From assembly GCA_018806915.1 (NCBI GenBank), contig JAGKQI010000088.1:372001-436000 (forward strand): a DNA stretch of 64,000 nucleotides, written 5' to 3'. Below, in pieces: positions 10,317 to 19,782 of this stretch (position 1 is its first letter; each line of letters starts with the position of its first letter). The position numbers and the translations under genes were made by a program. Below the pieces are notes generated by a model that had not been told where the DNA came from, ran no database searches, and saw only the letters and a list, made by a program, of their open reading frames with translations. This DNA is from Phytophthora colocasiae (taxonomy: Eukaryota; Oomycota; Peronosporomycetes; Peronosporales; Peronosporaceae).

Positions 10317-10598
10317 TTACAGCTCAGTGGCAGTATTTTGTGTCTGGTTTGCTGACGTCTTCGCCGCAGTGTCTGCTCCAGAGTGTTCCCCGTCAGCCTC
10401 CTTCTTTACTCGAGGAGACGGCTCGATGTTACGCAAGTCACACTGCTCGTCCTCACCCTCGGAAATCTGTGTACTAACTGCTGCGGTTTCCTCGTCCGAC
10501 TTGCAGTCTGCTTCGGCCTCCTCATACTCTTGCCGCTCCTGTCTGCTCGTCTTTACTGCTTTACGTATTGCCTTCAGCTCTCTGGTAGCAACTCTCAC
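10317..10598 (-). CDS. short charged ORF between LINE ORF1 and ORF2, possible ORF1 tail
   Basis: This 93-codon ORF overlaps the end of ORF1 in another frame and ends 52 bases before the ORF2 start. It is rich in Glu, Lys and Gln (QERQEYEEAEADCKSDEE) and predicted helical. The same frame is open a little further upstream (through TPKDNREIVR), which suggests it is the true C-terminus of ORF1 separated by a one-base indel near 10610-10640. Alternatively it is a third ORF reached by reinitiation. It has no recognisable domain. Confidence 0.4.
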   Translation of the reverse strand: MRVATRELKAIRKAVKTSRQERQEYEEAEADCKSDEETAAVSTQISEGEDEQCDLRNIEPSPRVKKEADGEHSGADTAAKTSANQTQNTATEL

Positions 10599-13500
10599 TA
10601 TTTCTCTGTTGTCTTTTGGCGTATAGTCGATCGGTGGAAGCTTCCACCTTGTACTTGATGATAATCGTGTTTATCACCCCTTGCAATCCCACTCGAGCCT
10701 CTCTATAGCTCCCGAACCGGCTCTTGTTGTAGATCACGGACTGGAAATGGTGCCCCTCCGACGTTGACAACCTCAGCAGCATTACCAGCGGCAGGTGACC
10801 GGCGGTGACCATTTCCTCCAGCATGTTCATTGCATCCTGCGTTCCCATCGGCAGGATCAAACCCGTGTCCACAGCTGTCCCATGAAGGCCCATTTCCTGT
10901 TTGTATGAGTACGCCTGCATCATGGCTTGGCCATTGTCATCAACCTGGAGCACATTAATGACTTCGCGCGTAAGTATCGCCATTGCCTTGACATGGGCCG
11001 GTCGCACCCAAAATTTCTGCGAGACTGTAGACTTCACCGATTTGCTTCGTTGGGCCGCATAATGATCCGCAACCGCTCCAATACGCTCAGTGTGCAGACT
11101 GTTCGAGTTGCCGTGCCATCCGCAGTTCTCTACCTCTGCCTGAAATTCCGCCGGGCTCAGTCTGGCTTCTTCGGACAAATTTGCGATCATGTAGTTCAGG
11201 ACTTGTTTTTTGATCTCGTTAGCTGCATCAACCACCTCTCTTGAAAGCGGCGCGTGCCCAACCGATTCATTCAACCGTGACCCATAAAATGCAAGCCATC
11301 CACACTGCCCTGAGGCCGGAACGTCCGCGACCTGCCCACCTAAGATTGCCAACCATGCCTCCAGCGGGGCACCATTGTCCGTTGGGGCTTTAACCGAAGT
11401 CAATCGAAACTCCTCATGTTCCCTTAAGCTTGTTCGGTTATCCGTAGCACCCACCTCGACTTGAATTTCGCTCGGCTTGTTAACACTCTCTCCACTGCTG
11501 CTGTTTATTGTCGTTCGAGTCCCCTCCTTTGTTGACCTTCCTGCCTCTGTCACTTCAGTAGATACACCCTCTCTCTGCAGGAACTGATGGATGTACTGTT
11601 GAGTGGATGCTTTAGACGCAGTCGTGGTGGGTGAATCCACCTCCCCTCCTCTGGAGGTTTCCCTAATGCCTGCTGCATACTTCCTCGCTTTCAGTTCCTT
11701 GCCATTACGGACATCGTCATCTCCTGTCCACTCATCTGGGGCGCGTCGCTTGGGGGACACACTGCGAGCTCCAGCACGCTCCGTCTCCTGATCTGCCTGG
11801 CCTCTTGCGCCGCCTCGCCTGGACTCGCTTCGGACTCGTCGAATGGATGGCTTCCCGGCTCCACTCTCCCCTCGCTCCTTAGTCTTGTAAATGTTTGCAC
11901 CGCCGTGCTTTTTACCTCTGCCCAGAGCCTTTTTTGTAGGAGACCGACCCCGTGGTTTATTGGTGGGCAGTGTCCCTAACGTAAACTCTCCACCTCCATC
12001 GGCAGCTGGCTTTTCCTCTTCTGACCTGTCCGGCGAGACCTCTGTCATCTCGGCGTCGCTAGCCTCTTTCATCTCCTCCATTTGGTCCTCACACGCTGGG
12101 TTCCGTAGCTGCTCCCAGTGTGATGGTAGTGAGGGCCCTTCTACTTGCCCAGTACCTCGTCGTTTAGTGGGTGACTTGGTTCTAGCCCTATACTTTTTCT
12201 TTGCAGTCACAGTCTCTGAGGCTTGATCTGCTATGCTGTGAGAGCTCAACATTTTACGAAGCTGCTCCAAGGTGCGTGGGACAGCTCCTCTATGAGAAAC
12301 CACATTCTGATCCGTTCGAGACGGTAAACTGTCTGTAATCGTCATCGTGTGCTCTGACCGTTGCCGCTCAACCTCCGCAGGCACTGTTTTGCAGTATTTG
12401 GTGGAATGCTCAGGCGAGTAGCATGCACGACACGGCCAGTTGAGCTTTACTTCGTGGTGATAAACGACCAGTTCCACTTCGTTACACCGAATGATCGCTA
12501 GGGAGCGCATCTGCCGGGGGCATGCTCCTGCCTTGATTCGAACGATCCACTGCTTGTCATCCAGCCCGTATTCCTCCGCGTTCGTGTGGTGCATTTCTTG
12601 TACATCCAGCTTCATTTTGGACGCTAGGATCCAGTACAAGTCCTGAGAGGTAACAGATCCTGCTCGTACAGCCACCGTGAAGAAATAGTAGTCTAGCTTG
12701 ACCATTTCCTTAGTCACCCTTGCTCGCTCTCGCTGCTGTTCATAGTCTACCAGTTTGAGGAGCTTTATAGCCAAAGGAACTTCCCAGCCCACCCATTTTG
12801 CCGCACTCTGCTTTCCCTTGAATGTTACCGTGACCACCCTCGAATTCGCGTCCACCGCAATGCGTGAGATGGCCTGCTTGAATTGTATGATTTCGGTCTT
12901 TTGCAGAGCCGCTGCCTCTGCCCCAGCGTAGATAAGTGCCATGATCGCCTGTTTAGACATACCGTCTCCAAAACGCTGTCCTGGTGCGAGGTGGGCATAT
13001 AGTGGATACTCTATTGCCAGAAAAATATCCGTAAAACACGCTAGCTCCCGCGCAGACATTGATTGCACCAAGAAAGGCGGTGGAGCTGGTACTTCTAGTT
13101 CATGGTTCAGTATCATCAGCAGCGCCTGATCCTCCTCCTCCGTTCGTTTGCGCAGCGTTGTCAGAGCGACCGCCGGAGCTAGACATAACTCCATTAGGCG
13201 CTGATGCTTTACCGACTGTTTCAGAGTACCTTGAAGTCCCTTGTTTACTGCGCCTAAGTACGAACCCGCCCCCGCTGGGTCCTCCTCGGTGTCTCCTTGT
13301 TTTCCCTTTTCAATCTTCAGGAAGCGCAGCCTCATTTCAATCTCGCCTTGCTGCAGCTTCGCCTCCACAACCCACGACCACATGAGGTCCGTAAACTTTT
13401 CCAGATGGTCATCGTTCCCAAAGTCCCAGTAACTGATTATTCCCTTGTACCTCTCCTGTTGGGCAGGTGAAGCTTCATCTTTCCAGCTACTCCTCAGTTG

Positions 13501-13989
13501 GTGCTCTCTCAGCGGAGAACCGTCTCTTATCATCCGTTTCACATACCCGCAAAACCTCCTTTCCGCCGCCATGTCTCTCAGCCGTAGTGCCGTCTGGCCT
13601 ACATAGCGCGGAGATGCATGATGCTCCAAATACGCTCGGAGCTGCGCAAAACCCGCCTTCCCGTCCCCTTGCGCGGCGTCACCCCAGCTTCTCACTCTGC
13701 TACCGACCCCTGTCGAGGGTTGGACCGTTTGGTAGCCCCTACTAGGTTTCACCCTGTCAGGACGTCGCTGAGCTTCTCCCTCATCTTGAGGCCTGGTCTC
13801 ACCAGCTTCTGAGCCAACTTCCTTCCATTCGTCTCTCGAATGCTGCTCCCCCGTTTGGATGTCCTTCTTCCTAGCTGCTTCGCCTTTCATTTTCACGCAA
13901 CGCCGTTCTCCTTCGCTTGTCTTGGTCTCGGTCGCCGCCTTGGTCTCCGACACCGCCTTGATCTCGGCTGCTGCTGTATTCGCGCTCAT
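10561..13989 (-). CDS. LINE ORF1 protein, RNA-binding/nucleocapsid-like (1142 aa)
   Basis: This is a very long ORF1, starting at an ATG just inside the 5' UTR. The N-terminal about 130 residues are Lys/Glu-rich. The central part contains a zinc-knuckle-like CRACYSPEHSTKYC (C-x2-C-x6-H-x3-C) near residue 525, and the region before it looks like the nucleic-acid-binding module of I/Tad-type ORF1 proteins. A basic, Arg/Ser-rich segment (about 640-760, KRRAPDEW, RGGARGQ) follows. The expected role is binding LINE RNA and forming the ribonucleoprotein. The last about 20 residues may be out of frame: another frame at 10317-10598 gives a more protein-like charged C-terminus. No host homologue is recognised. 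Confidence 0.75.
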   Translation of the reverse strand: MSANTAAAEIKAVSETKAATETKTSEGERRCVKMKGEAARKKDIQTGEQHSRDEWKEVGSEAGETRPQDEGEAQRRPDRVKPSRGYQTVQPSTGVGSRVRSWGDAAQGDGKAGFAQLRAYLEHHASPRYVGQTALRLRDMAAERRFCGYVKRMIRDGSPLREHQLRSSWKDEASPAQQERYKGIISYWDFGNDDHLEKFTDLMWSWVVEAKLQQGEIEMRLRFLKIEKGKQGDTEEDPAGAGSYLGAVNKGLQGTLKQSVKHQRLMELCLAPAVALTTLRKRTEEEDQALLMILNHELEVPAPPPFLVQSMSARELACFTDIFLAIEYPLYAHLAPGQRFGDGMSKQAIMALIYAGAEAAALQKTEIIQFKQAISRIAVDANSRVVTVTFKGKQSAAKWVGWEVPLAIKLLKLVDYEQQRERARVTKEMVKLDYYFFTVAVRAGSVTSQDLYWILASKMKLDVQEMHHTNAEEYGLDDKQWIVRIKAGACPRQMRSLAIIRCNEVELVVYHHEVKLNWPCRACYSPEHSTKYCKTVPAEVERQRSEHTMTITDSLPSRTDQNVVSHRGAVPRTLEQLRKMLSSHSIADQASETVTAKKKYRARTKSPTKRRGTGQVEGPSLPSHWEQLRNPACEDQMEEMKEASDAEMTEVSPDRSEEEKPAADGGGEFTLGTLPTNKPRGRSPTKKALGRGKKHGGANIYKTKERGESGAGKPSIRRVRSESRRGGARGQADQETERAGARSVSPKRRAPDEWTGDDDVRNGKELKARKYAAGIRETSRGGEVDSPTTTASKASTQQYIHQFLQREGVSTEVTEAGRSTKEGTRTTINSSSGESVNKPSEIQVEVGATDNRTSLREHEEFRLTSVKAPTDNGAPLEAWLAILGGQVADVPASGQCGWLAFYGSRLNESVGHAPLSREVVDAANEIKKQVLNYMIANLSEEARLSPAEFQAEVENCGWHGNSNSLHTERIGAVADHYAAQRSKSVKSTVSQKFWVRPAHVKAMAILTREVINVLQVDDNGQAMMQAYSYKQEMGLHGTAVDTGLILPMGTQDAMNMLEEMVTAGHLPLVMLLRLSTSEGHHFQSVIYNKSRFGSYREARVGLQGVINTIIIKYKVEASTDRLYAKRQQRNSESCYQRAEGNT

Positions 13990-14159
13990 GCGTCTTTCAC
14001 CAGCGACCGTTCACTGTTTAAACCTTAAGATTGTATACCGGGGGGTTTCTGGGCCTTCCAACCGCCCCCCCCGATGCAACTTGCTGCTGCTTGGCTGCTC
14101 TTGATCAGGCTTGGTCTTGAGCAGGCGCCGCTAAATTGGGAAGTGATGATTTGTGTGTT

Positions 14160-15585
14160 GTATGTATGATGTCGAGGAAATCGGACTATGACTTGTGCGT
14201 GTTGGTCGGAGAGGTTGGACGCGGTGGGAGGGTTCTCGAGGTAACCCCCCTCCTGAATCCACGCGCATCGACAGCAACCAACTCGTTCAAAAGTACTCAT
14301 GAGAAAAGACGACATAGTGTCACAATTCATGTGACCTACTGACTTGGTTGACATTGTCGAAAAATGTGGCAATAACTCAATTATTTATTGGCTTGGATGA
14401 AGGCCTCCAATCCGTATGATATTGTATTTTTCCTATCCCTGCTCTGGAGACGTGGGTCCGAAAACGCCGCCATTGACCGCAGCGTCGCCGGCGGCGGGAT
14501 GCTTGGTCGTCGAACTTGTTGGGGGGTGGTGCTTCTTGGGGGCACTGCATTTGGTGGTCGAATGTTTACCGGTACTACATGTAGTATTTGCCTAACCGAA
14601 ACGTTCAAGAACAACCTGTGCTGTTGGAAATGATCACGGGCGAAATGTGTACAATTCGCACTATCCACCAACCTTTGCCACTTGCCCGAGGATAAATGCT
14701 CGTTTTACAAGAGCAAATTTGTGAACGGTGTCCGCTACCATGCGGCGACATACAGTGGAGTCAATACATTACCCGCTACATGCACCAAATATCAGTTCCA
14801 ACAAGCGCTCCCAACCGTGGTGTCGCGGCGAGCTCATGACGCGAAGAGTTCGCATAAAGCGAAGCTAAGTTACTTAGCCTAACTGCATGTACATGTAGTG
14901 GTACCAAATAACGTTAGTAGTCGAAGTTGTTGGTCGGGCTGGCAGGAGGTAGCTCGGGTGTGACGCGCTCGCGAGTACATGTGCTGCCCTATTCTTGTTT
15001 CGTCAACGGAGCGATTCGAATCGACGTTTGGAACATTGAAGCGGCCATTTTCACTTGCGTTCTCTATGTTTCGGGGCGGCAAAAAGCCCCCTTGCGCGTG
15101 TGCCCGGCACCAACGCTGGGCTATCCTCGTGCACACAAGCGACAAGAGCTCACAACCGTAATTGAGACCGACCCACCAAATCGAGATGCAGGCTATCGTA
15201 CTGGAGGGCAAGACTACCAGTGCATTGGCTCGCACCGACCTTCAGACGTCAAAACTAATCGAATCACACCGTCACCTAGGCATGCTGCGACTCAACTACC
15301 TGCGCAAGATGCTGATAAACGCGCTTCTGTGCCTGCTAGCCAAAGCAGTAGCTGCCAACCCGTGCTTCGGGTTTGCCATGCAGTACTGCCAGTTGCGAAT
15401 GCCCAACGCGTTGGTGGTGTTCGCCAAGGCCTTCCGCTGGAACCAGTCGTCCGAGGCGCTGTTCTTCTCGTTCATCTAAGCTGCACGCTGACAAACAAGC
15501 TTCGCAAACGGGCTCCAAGGTCAGACCAATTCGTTTGGGTGGAGGATACAGCAGCCAGCAGAGAATTATTTAATACAAACTTGAA
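14160..15585. other. intergenic region between LINE and piggyBac element
   Basis: Apart from the small ORF listed next, no gene is supported. There are several TACATGTA-like palindromes (ACTACATGTAGT near 14571, TGTACATGTAG near 14886). Short ORFs on both strands lack recognisable domains and look like chance frames. Confidence 0.5.
15186..15479 (+). CDS. small unassigned ORF, possible host gene fragment (97 aa)
   Basis: The ORF starts at ATG 15186 (MQAIVLEGKTTSALAR) and ends at 15479 (ALFFSFI). Composition is protein-like: a hydrophobic helix (INALLCLLAKAVAANP) and many GC-ending codons. The frame is closed by a stop just upstream, so it could be a small gene or the terminal exon of an interrupted one. 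I do not recognise a family, and there is no signal peptide at the N-terminus. It lies about 100 bp from the piggyBac insertion. It may also be a chance ORF. Confidence 0.35.
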   Translation: MQAIVLEGKTTSALARTDLQTSKLIESHRHLGMLRLNYLRKMLINALLCLLAKAVAANPCFGFAMQYCQLRMPNALVVFAKAFRWNQSSEALFFSFI

Positions 15586-15837
15586 ATAACCCTTTAACTA
15601 CCGTGCCATTTAAAGGGGTCCGGTCAGACCCCTTCTAGAACGAATCAAATGTGTTCATTTTGATTTTTCAAACCAATGAGATCGCACTGCCTACCTTTCA
15701 CATTGAGATTCCTCTTAAAATAGATTTCCCGACGTTGGAGAGCGAATGGAAGACTTCGAGAGCATGTGCGGGAGGTGCGGAGCGTCGGTGTGCGACTGGG
15801 AGCATGTTGGTAGCGAGCTCACAGAGGCAGGTGCACG

Positions 15838-16031
15838 GTTGGAAGTGAAGCTGATACGTCGACGACAGCGAGGTCGAGTCATCCGTACAGCGTTACGCCG
15901 ACTGTACATGTACTGGAAGCACGGGAGATTGAGTGTTGGAAGTGAAGCTGATACGTCGACGACAGCGAGGTCGAGTCATCCGTACAGCGTTACGCCGACT
16001 GTACATGTACTGGAAGCACGGGAGATTGAGT
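15838..16031. repeat. 97-bp direct tandem duplication in the piggyBac 3' region
   Basis: Two adjacent, apparently identical 97-bp copies (15838-15934 and 15935-16031) begin GTTGGAAGTGAAGCTG and contain CTGTACATGTACTGG. They lie between the end of the transposase gene and the left terminal repeat. Confidence 0.85.
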
Positions 16032-16102
16032 GGTGAAGTTCCAATATGCATCACTAGAGAGCTAAACCAGCGTTGGCCGGACGCAAAAGATGTAAGTTGT
16101 AT

Positions 16103-18318
16103 TCAAGCTGTTGGCAGAGTCAACTCCTCTACACTAGTGATTGACTTATTTGCTCGTTTGCGTGTAAATGCTACAGGATCATCGGTTCCGGCGCGGCAAA
16201 CAGCATCCAGTGCGTCGCGCAGCGCTGGAGATTGCCCCCTGAATACATCTTGGTAGTGAAATGCACTAAAGCACTCGACATGAAACCCTCGCTCACATTT
16301 GGTACATCCGTACCGTGACTTTTTTACTAGCCCTCTGAGGCTACACAAGTAGCACTTGAGCTTACCGTTACTGTTTGTTGTAGAGTTCGGAGTGATGATA
16401 TGTAGCGAGGCGTCTGCTCCAACAACGTCATCAAGGTCAACGCGTTTTCTCTTCTGCTCACGGCGTACCTTCAGGCGCCGAGCCGCCTTCTCGTTGCTCG
16501 TCAGGCTGTCAGCAATCCGCCTTTTGAACTCGCGCAGCGTCGGGCAGTTTGCCTCCGTTTTCTTCATCAAAGCGAAAGCATTTTTTGTCGCCATGTCAAG
16601 AAGCCACGTGAACAGTGTCATGTCGAGACGCTTCTCACGGCGTCTGTTCGGATTAGTTGCACGGAGCTGATCCACGCGATCAACACCGTTCATGAAGCGG
16701 TTGTACACAGCTATCACCGTAGGCGCCATGAATATCCGTCTGTGCATGACGCGGTCGTCGGTCCAACGTTGGATCGGGTACAGACCATGACAGCATGCCA
16801 CCGCCTCCTGAGTACTTCCGCTTAGGGTTCTTGTTGACGGAGTTGCTCGCAGATCATTGCTGTAGAAGATCACCACCTTGCGGTCCTTGTAGACGATGTA
16901 GCCAGCTCGATCCGCTAGCTCTAAATTAGGTCGAAATGGTGTCTGTCGAGATTTTGGGAGGCGTTTTTGTGCTTTGTTGTGATCTGCTTCCTTCTTTTTC
17001 CACTCCGATTCAAGATCCACAGCGGATACCAGCTCCCACTCACCACGCTCAGCTTTATTTACTCGCAATATGGCTGCCTCAACCGCCGGTTTGTTCCATT
17101 TGTCGATCAGATTGAGCCGCACAGTGCCGATGGTGTGCATTTCACCGTCGGTGAATGCTAAGATCGCCTTGGCAAATGTATGCCTCGTGTAGAAATTGTC
17201 GGATACAGTAAGTCGACAGCCGCTTGGAGAACGTAGCTGTTTCGTTTGGTGCCCCACCATTGCTAACCACAGCGCCGTCGCCGAAGTAGGGTTCACATCA
17301 ATGTCGTTGCGCCGCAGAGTGTTATACAGTGAAGTACGAAGTGCAGGGAACTGCTCTGTGTATCGCTGAGCTGGACTAGACTGCAGCGCGTTTCCATAAG
17401 CGTTATCCCAGAGGCTGTGGACATACAGAGCATCCCAGCCGACGACTGCGTAAAATCGGATACCGTATTTATCAGGTTTAGAAGGCATGTATGTCCGCGC
17501 TCTCGAGCGTGCTTTGGTTTCGACAGTCATTTCGTCGATGCTGATTACCCAAGAGGAACTGCAAATGCCGCAAACTGTTTCTAGAAATGGTTTAGAATTG
17601 TGCGGCTGTGCCATAGCGGATCGCGTTGCTTGACGAGTGTTGGATCCCCAGGGGCGTGAAACTGCAATGCCGATCTGATATTCTGAAATCTTGTTCTCGC
17701 CATGGTTTCCTTGAACGCAGATTGACCTAGAAAGCGACTCCCAGACCAATACTCAGCAATATCGCTGAGAGGGCAGATACTCATGGCGATCTCCAATCCA
17801 CAGTAGGCATTGAACTCATTTTCCGTTAGTTTTGGCAGTCCTTTGGAAGCTAGCACGTCAGATGTCCATGTAAGTAGACTCCGCCTAAATGCCGCCGTCA
17901 CAAACAAAGAGAACAGCCCATATTCTGCGTTATCACGGTAGGCTTTACTTACTCTCGCTGGGGCGGCAATATGAAGGCCATTCTGCATGTTCAGGGAGTT
18001 CATGTACGCGCTGCCGAGTGAGCTAGGTGCATGAACACTTTGAGTGTGAGCGCCAGTAACTTCAAGAGCTGATCGTTGTGAAACGCCGTCGGCGTTGCTC
18101 AAGAAGGCATCAACAGCCTGCTGAAATTCGTCAATACAGTTCTGCGTGTCAGATACACTGTGTTGAGCGTCGGCACCGTGCTCAAGATCGAGCTCGTGCT
18201 GATACTCTTCTTGTAGGGTCCTATCCCAGTCGTCTACTAGAGCCTCCACCGCGATGTTGTCAATGTGGTAGCCCTGCTGCTCAAGAGCGTCCCATTCTAC
18301 GCTGTCCTGCGCATCCAT
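16103..18318 (-). pseudogene. piggyBac transposase (DDE_Tnp_1_7), one frameshift
   Basis: The start is the ATG at 18318 (MDAQDSVEWDAL). The N-terminal ORF is acidic and carries the start of the transposase domain (CGLEIAMSI, EYWSGSRFLG, DPLWHSRTILNHF), then stops at 17581. The rest continues in another frame from about 17583 and contains the catalytic motifs: SIDEMTVETKARSR (first Asp), TVSDNFYTR (second Asp) and MNGVDRVDQLR (third Asp region). The C-terminus has the cysteine-rich piggyBac finger (CYLCSLRG, YGCTKCERGFHVECFSAFH). The family excises and inserts DNA at TTAA-like sites without leaving footprints. A one-base loss around 17583-17586 explains the break. If that is a consensus error, the gene would be intact at about 735 residues. 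Confidence 0.82.
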
Positions 18319-18373
18319 GTCGTTGCTCGGGTTGATTTGCACGAAGCTCGATGAAAACCTGTTTGACGCTTAG

Positions 18374-18806
18374 GGGCTGGTCGCGCTGGCTGGTGCTGGT
18401 TCTCGACAAGGGTTAGGCCTCAATAAGTCGGGAACCAGGGACCAGCCAGTTCTCGTCACTGGTAGTCGTCCCGACATCAGTTAAATCGTTCAGCCCAGCT
18501 CCGGCTGCTCCGCCATGCCCAGCGTCACCAGCGCCGCCATGCCCAGCGTCACCGCCATGCCCAGCATCACTAGCTCCGTTCTGAACGATGCAGCGTCGGA
18601 CTGTTCCACATTTTCTGGCATGCTGGGCTTCGGCCAGCATGCCAGCTGTCAAAGTTAAAACTTAAGAACTTGGTCAACTTCCTGGTTCCCAAGTTCCCAA
18701 ATTTTACCGTAACCCTATTGTAAACGAGCCAATCACATGCGCTGTCGTCCCTAAACCTACACGTAGCACCAGACCGAGAACCAGCACCAGCCAGCGCGAC
18801 CAGCCC
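18374..18806. repeat. MITE-like repeat with 32-bp terminal inverted repeats, nested in piggyBac
   Basis: The left arm GGGCTGGTCGCGCTGG... (18374-18405) is an exact inverted copy of the right arm ending CCAGCGCGACCAGCCC (18775-18806). The interior has no transposase, but holds short tandem units of GCCATGCCCAGCGTCACC (about 18510-18580). It lies upstream of the piggyBac transposase start. A TTA is found at or one base from each end, so a 3-bp TTA target duplication as in PIF/Harbinger MITEs is possible but unresolved. Confidence 0.7.
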
Positions 18807-19204
18807 TTTATATAGCTCTGTCGGTCAGAATTTAGCGGCCTGGCTAATACGCGGTAGAGGTCTCAATGGACCTCTTCCGTGACTCACTGGTGACCTTTCC
18901 CTAAAGCAGGCGCATTTATAACCAATTAGATTTGAGAGTTGACTTTGGTACGGGTCTCAGTGGACCCCTATGCTTACCGGTAGCTAAAGGGATAACAACA
19001 TCCGCTGCAACTGTGATATTTTTACAGATATTACATACAGAGTTGTGATATGAAACTATCACACTTGACTGAAGTGCGCTGCAATGCAAACTTGGATTGA
19101 GTAAAGTCTCGTAAAAACTGGTAGATTTACGTCAAGTGTGATAGTCGACAATCACAGTGGCGGCGACCTTTGGCTGAGGAGTTTTTATTCACATATCAAA
19201 AACA

Positions 19205-19782
19205 ATGGCGCGCGGGAAAAAGCGACGTGTAAATGACTGCGTTGATGGAGCTGCAGTGGCTCAAGTTCTACAGTCCAAGCGAACGAACACAAGTACCAAA
19301 CGAACGTATCAGTCCAAGGTAAAGACGATTATCGCGTGGTTAGCTGAGCATCACCCCAGTCCCATTGATGTAGAACGCGAAACTTTGAACTTCCATTGGC
19401 TAAAAGCATAGTGCTCGAATTTTTTTTGTTATATATGCAGTCCAGCAAACACATGCGACCAGGATGGCATTCATGCCGATGATGCACCAAGTCTTCCACT
19501 GTCAGTATCGTGTGTGTGGGGATACCGGAGCGCTCTAGTCGATGTGTACCATTCTCGCCTACTGGATCTAGAGAGTTCTCTGGACACTGAGCTGCGTCGA
19601 ATGCTGGAAGGCTACGAAAAAGTGATCAATCGTTTAAAGAGGCGTGGGCTAATGAAGATTAAAGAAGGCAAACGTGATCTCAAAAGTTCAGGATACGGTA
19701 TCCTTGCATTAAAGCTGATGAAAGATGCACCAACGCGAAAAGGACAGTCTTGGTCTACAATTATGTTTGGCTGGGGTTATTT
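19205..19782 (+). pseudogene. Crypton-like tyrosine recombinase, cut by LTR element A
   Basis: Exon-like ORF 19205-19410 (basic N-terminus MARGKKRRV, then STKRTYQSKVKTIIAWL, resembling the N-terminal SAM-like fold of recombinases) is followed in the same phase by 19441-19782 (WGYRSALVDVYHSR, GYEKVINRLKRRG, KEGKRDLKSSGYGILALK). This matches the core-binding domain pattern of Crypton-type recombinases that I recall from oomycetes. Between them, 19411-19440 could be a 30-nt GT-AG intron with a T-rich 3' end (GTGCTCG...TATATATGCAG); without splicing the only obstacle is one TAG. The catalytic C-terminal domain (R-H-R-Y) is missing because element A begins at 19783; it may continue beyond the window's right edge. 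Confidence 0.6.

Larger units (their letters stand above)
5005..14146 (-). mobile_element. full-length LINE (APE-RT-RNase H type), 9.1 kb
   Basis: A non-LTR retrotransposon on the minus strand is bounded by the exact 13-bp target duplication TGATTTGTGTGTT (4992-5004 and 14147-14159). The order is a 5' UTR of about 157 bp (13990-14146), ORF1 (13989-10561), ORF2 (10264-5132) and a 3' UTR of about 127 bp ending in an A/T-rich tail without long poly(A). The presence of both UTRs and both ORFs shows it is not 5'-truncated. RNase H at the C-terminus of ORF2 and an APE endonuclease at the N-terminus place it with the I/Tad-like RNase-H-bearing LINEs. It inserted directly beside the pogo element. Confidence 0.88.
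15590..18991 (-). mobile_element. piggyBac-family DNA transposon, 3.4 kb
   Basis: The ends are imperfect inverted repeats starting CCCTTTAACTACCG (15590) and, inverted, CCCTTTAGCTACCGG (ending 18991), followed by further similarity (GGGGTCC...AGACCC) for about 45 bp. The flanks are ATAA at 15586-15589 and ATAA at 18992-18995, a 4-bp duplication where canonical piggyBac uses TTAA. The transposase is on the minus strand and carries one frameshift. A MITE-like repeat (18374-18806) sits in the 5' region and a 97-bp tandem duplication in the 3' region. Subterminal copies of GGTCTCARTGGACC lie near 18857 and 18953. Confidence 0.85.
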
